Assembly: GCA_030630685.1 (NCBI GenBank)
Contig: DAOVMN010000097.1
Span: 1-7,660, forward strand
DNA length: 7,660 nt
DNA from: Thermoplasmata archaeon
GTDB lineage: Archaea; Thermoplasmatota; DAOVMN01
Direction: 5' to 3'
The notes beneath the pieces are model-generated. The model had not been told where the DNA came from and did not search any database. It worked only from the letters and a program-made list of their open reading frames with translations. Within the stretch, counting starts at the first letter, position 1. Each line of letters starts with the position of its first letter. The position numbers were made by a program, and so were the translations under genes. Shown piece by piece: positions 5,939 through 7,660 of this stretch.

Positions 5939-6643
5939 TTACTTTGGCTCCCTGGTTGTATCGCGTATAATCAGGGTAGTCTCAAGATCAACGTACCTAT
6001 TACTTTCAGTGTAAGCATGTCTGCCCAATACGTCAAAGTTGCCATTTATATCAGTGAAACTCAGAACCGTCGTAATAAGAGGGGTGTCATCAACATTTCC
6101 AAGTATAGAACCAATTGCTCCAGCTATACATATAAGAGCATCTGCTATTAAGGCACCCCCGCTGGTGGCTGCTGCAACAACAGTTTTGATAATACTTTTA
6201 AAATCATCAGTTTGTCTGAGATCAGAGAGAGCTTTGCCAAGGTCTCGGATACCTTCATTGCTCTTTATTATCGACCCGAAAAAATGTATCTGCCCAGGTG
6301 CAATGTCACTTGAATCCTTGGCCTTCCAGTAGTAAACAGTTCTGTCCACGGGGAGTTGCTCTCTATCATCTACATGAGCAAAGCCACGCACGTTAATCGT
6401 ATAAGGTTCAGCTCCCAAAGTATCAATGGTTGATACTATGAAATATAGGTCAGAGTATCTAGTGAGTGGCCATATATGCCGCCGCTTGTTATCTTTGATG
6501 TATACTTTTGATAACCTAAGCTCTAAACCAGTTATTTGATCAGATGTTGGTATGCCCAAAAGTGAGAATCGCTTAAAAGATGAACTGTCTGTGTTTGGGA
6601 CACGCAACGTCCCCCTGTGTGCATTTAGAAAATTGATTGACAT
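5939..6643 (-). CDS. Uncharacterised protein with a central hydrophobic Ala/Gly-rich segment
   Basis: I do not recognise this 234-residue protein. There is no signal peptide. Residues 35-125 alternate in a pattern that suggests beta-strands (GLELRLSKVYI 39-49, YSDLYFIVSTID 63-74, YTINVRGFA 81-89, TVYYWKA 102-108, GQIHFFGSII 117-126). A helical link (130-152) leads to a hydrophobic stretch TVVAAATSGGALIADALICIAGAIGSILG split around 154-182, which could be one long or two short membrane helices. The tail returns to beta (TTVLSFTDING, RYVDLETTLIIRD). This strand-hydrophobic hairpin-strand layout could suit a membrane-inserting or secreted-effector-like protein, but that is speculative. AAAGGGGGT, 7 bases before the ATG at 6641-6643, is the ribosome binding site. 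It is followed by the attC-like element and then the PIN unit on the same strand. Confidence 0.72.
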   Translation of the reverse strand: MSINFLNAHRGTLRVPNTDSSSFKRFSLLGIPTSDQITGLELRLSKVYIKDNKRRHIWPLTRYSDLYFIVSTIDTLGAEPYTINVRGFAHVDDREQLPVDRTVYYWKAKDSSDIAPGQIHFFGSIIKSNEGIRDLGKALSDLRQTDDFKSIIKTVVAAATSGGALIADALICIAGAIGSILGNVDDTPLITTVLSFTDINGNFDVLGRHAYTESNRYVDLETTLIIRDTTREPK

Positions 6644-6901
6644 AATTTTTACCCCCTTTTTAGATTTTTATTAGTGCAGTTGGGCGAGAACCCCACGGCC
6701 CTCTTATCATCCCCTTGCAGGGTCAATTCAAGCCGCAGTGTGAACAGGTGTAACATGGGTTCCTAGGAAGCATTACATACCAAATATTTAATCTTTTCTT
6801 AACGCTCGAATCAGACCCCAACTCCATCCCGAGAGATCCCCGCATCCGATCCGTTCCCGCACCTTCCCCAACCCCCCCAACTAAACTCCCCTTTCTCTTT
6901 C
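6644..6901. other. Non-coding stretch upstream of the 234-residue gene
   Basis: I see no supported gene here. Contents: an A-rich minus-strand stretch at 6656-6674 that may hold the promoter of the 234-residue gene, a 10-base palindrome TTCCTAGGAA (6760-6769), and a C-rich stretch at 6829-6905. A minus-strand open frame across 6723-7001 has biased composition and runs into the direct repeat, so I treat it as chance. Confidence 0.5.
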
Positions 6902-6960
6902 CCCATCTTGGTATTCGTGTAATTTGTGTATTCGTGCCATTCGTGATTTCAGGGCCGTGG
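6902..6960 (+). repeat. Direct repeat copy 1, built of ATTCGTG words
   Basis: This 59-base copy matches 7035-7092 at every position except one extra T. Inside, ATTCGTGTA, ATTTGTGT, ATTCGTGCC and ATTCGTGATT follow one another as a diverged tandem of 8-10 base units. It ends in CAGGGCCGTGG. Its last word ATTCGTGAT (6939-6947) is an exact inverted match of ATCACGAAT (6970-6978), so this copy can also form a 9-bp stem. Repeats of this wording are, from memory, scattered between genes in various prokaryotes; function is unknown. Confidence 0.9.
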
Positions 6961-7034
6961 GCGGAGTTCATCACGAATCTGCCCAGGCGTTCCCTACCCA
7001 ATCCTCGATGGCCTCGGATAAATCCTCACTTATT

Positions 7035-7092
7035 CCCATCTTGGTATTCGTGTAATTTGTGTATTCGTGCCATTCGTGATTCAGGGCCGTGG
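7035..7092 (+). repeat. Direct repeat copy 2, built of ATTCGTG words
   Basis: This is the second copy of 6902-6960, 58 bases, missing one T in the GATTTCAGGG part. The 74-base spacer between copies (6961-7034) is unique and holds ATCACGAAT at 6970-6978. Near identity of the copies implies recent duplication or gene conversion. This copy lacks the inverted partner that follows copy 1. Confidence 0.9.
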
Positions 7093-7166
7093 ATGCTCAC
7101 GCCTTACCTTTTTATTTGCTAACTTGTAACACAGCCCCCGGTTATCGATCCTACCTCTCATCAAAC

Positions 7167-7174
7167 TTTTTATA
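7167..7174 (+). promoter_or_regulatory. TATA element of the DNA glycosylase gene, implying a leaderless mRNA
   Basis: TTTTTATA is centred about 25 bases before the ATG at 7196, the usual archaeal TATA-to-start spacing, so the transcript should begin at the start codon. No Shine-Dalgarno is present in the 20 bases between. Confidence 0.55.
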
Positions 7175-7195
7175 CTCATTCCTAAACTTCCAAAC

Positions 7196-7660
7196 ATGGG
7201 CGATGATCTGTCCATGGAACTCATGAGGCTTTACTGGACCCTGAGGGAGCATTTCGGACACCAGCACTGGTGGCCGGGAGACACTCCACTGGAGATTCTT
7301 GTCGGGGCGATCCTCACCCAGCAGACCACCTGGAGGAATGTGGAAAAGGCCATACGGAACATGAAAATCAAAGGGCTTCTCGACCTGGGAAAGATTGCCG
7401 AGGGTGGAGAAGGATTGGAGCAGGCTATCCGCCCTTCGGGATATTACCACCAGAAAACAAAACGCCTTGCTTTGACTGCCACCTCCATTATCGAGCGCTA
7501 CGATAACCTCGGGGATCTCCTAAGATTGGAAAAAGAAGGACTCAGAAAGGAGCTCCTGTCAATCAACGGGATCGGCCCGGAGACTGCGGATTCCATCATC
7601 CTCTATGCAGCGGAGAGGCCCATCTTTGTGGTGGATGCATATACCTTCAGGATCATGAGA
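7196..7660 (+). CDS. Endonuclease III-related DNA glycosylase (HhH-GPD), 3' end cut by window
   Basis: The first 155 residues of a base-excision-repair glycosylase are present; the frame is open to the window edge, and the family usually runs to about 210-230 residues, so the last part, with any iron-sulphur cluster cysteines, is missing. Marks: TPLEILVGAILTQQTTWRNVEKAI (30-53, TQQT inserts at the substrate site), AIRPSGYYHQKTKRL (77-91), the helix-hairpin-helix ELLSINGIGPETADSI (119-134) and the catalytic aspartate D147 in VVDAYTFRI. The Lys that makes endonuclease III a lyase (LPGVGRKTA) is replaced by Glu, E129, as in the MagIII-like/endonuclease III-related subgroup, so a monofunctional alkyl-base glycosylase is more likely than Nth. 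The start at 7196 is supported by the TATA spacing. It removes damaged bases, perhaps 3-methyladenine, from chromosomal DNA. Confidence 0.9.
   Translation, partial: MGDDLSMELMRLYWTLREHFGHQHWWPGDTPLEILVGAILTQQTTWRNVEKAIRNMKIKGLLDLGKIAEGGEGLEQAIRPSGYYHQKTKRLALTATSIIERYDNLGDLLRLEKEGLRKELLSINGIGPETADSIILYAAERPIFVVDAYTFRIMR

Noticed and set aside
6723..7001. Minus-strand open frame ending in CYTCSHCGLN, reminiscent of a transposase zinc finger
   Set aside because: Only one CxxC-like cluster at the very end, a biased Gly/Arg-rich body, and overlap with the direct repeat; nothing else of a transposase is present.
6902..7092. CRISPR array
   Set aside because: Only two copies, 59 bases long with internal tandem words and a 74-base spacer, and no cas genes; this does not fit a CRISPR array.
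7151..7450. Minus-strand open frame opposite the glycosylase gene
   Set aside because: It is antisense to the conserved HhH-GPD coding sequence and shows no motif or start signal.

Overview
The window looks like archaeal chromosomal DNA, probably from a euryarchaeal or Thermoplasmata-like lineage; this placement is an inference. Several genes have TATA-type elements about 25 bases before the likely transcript start. Two of these (upstream of nnr and of the DNA glycosylase gene) would give leaderless mRNAs. Others carry GGAGG/GAGGTGAT-type ribosome binding sites.

Layout. Bases 1-136 form a foldable, RNA-like block that resembles part of group II intron domain I. An AT-rich gene for an Apea-like HEPN protein follows on the minus strand (140-952), bounded by 20-base inverted repeats with integron attC-like core sequences. 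A run of ordinary chromosomal genes comes next: ilvE (plus, 1328-2227), a zinc-ribbon membrane protein with a threefold internal repeat (minus, 2411-3133), and the bifunctional NAD(P)HX repair enzyme Nnr (minus, 3349-4899). A second accessory block follows, all on the minus strand: a PIN-domain RNase gene with a coupled 61-residue partner (5103-5756), an attC-like imperfect palindrome (5822-5898), and an orphan 234-residue protein (5939-6643). The last segment is a 552-base non-coding stretch with a 59-base direct repeat built of ATTCGTG words. It ends in the start of an endonuclease III-like DNA glycosylase gene that runs off the right edge.

How it fits together. The housekeeping genes (amino acid transamination, nicotinamide cofactor repair, base excision repair) are metabolically unrelated and seem to be transcribed singly. 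The two RNase-fold genes (HEPN and PIN) are oriented alike. Each has, upstream of its start, a CGTTA-(3 nt)-GAAAT sequence that closes or opens a palindromic element. The most interesting reading is that they are integron-cassette-like cargo in an archaeal genome. That reading rests on sequence pattern only; no integrase gene is present in this window.
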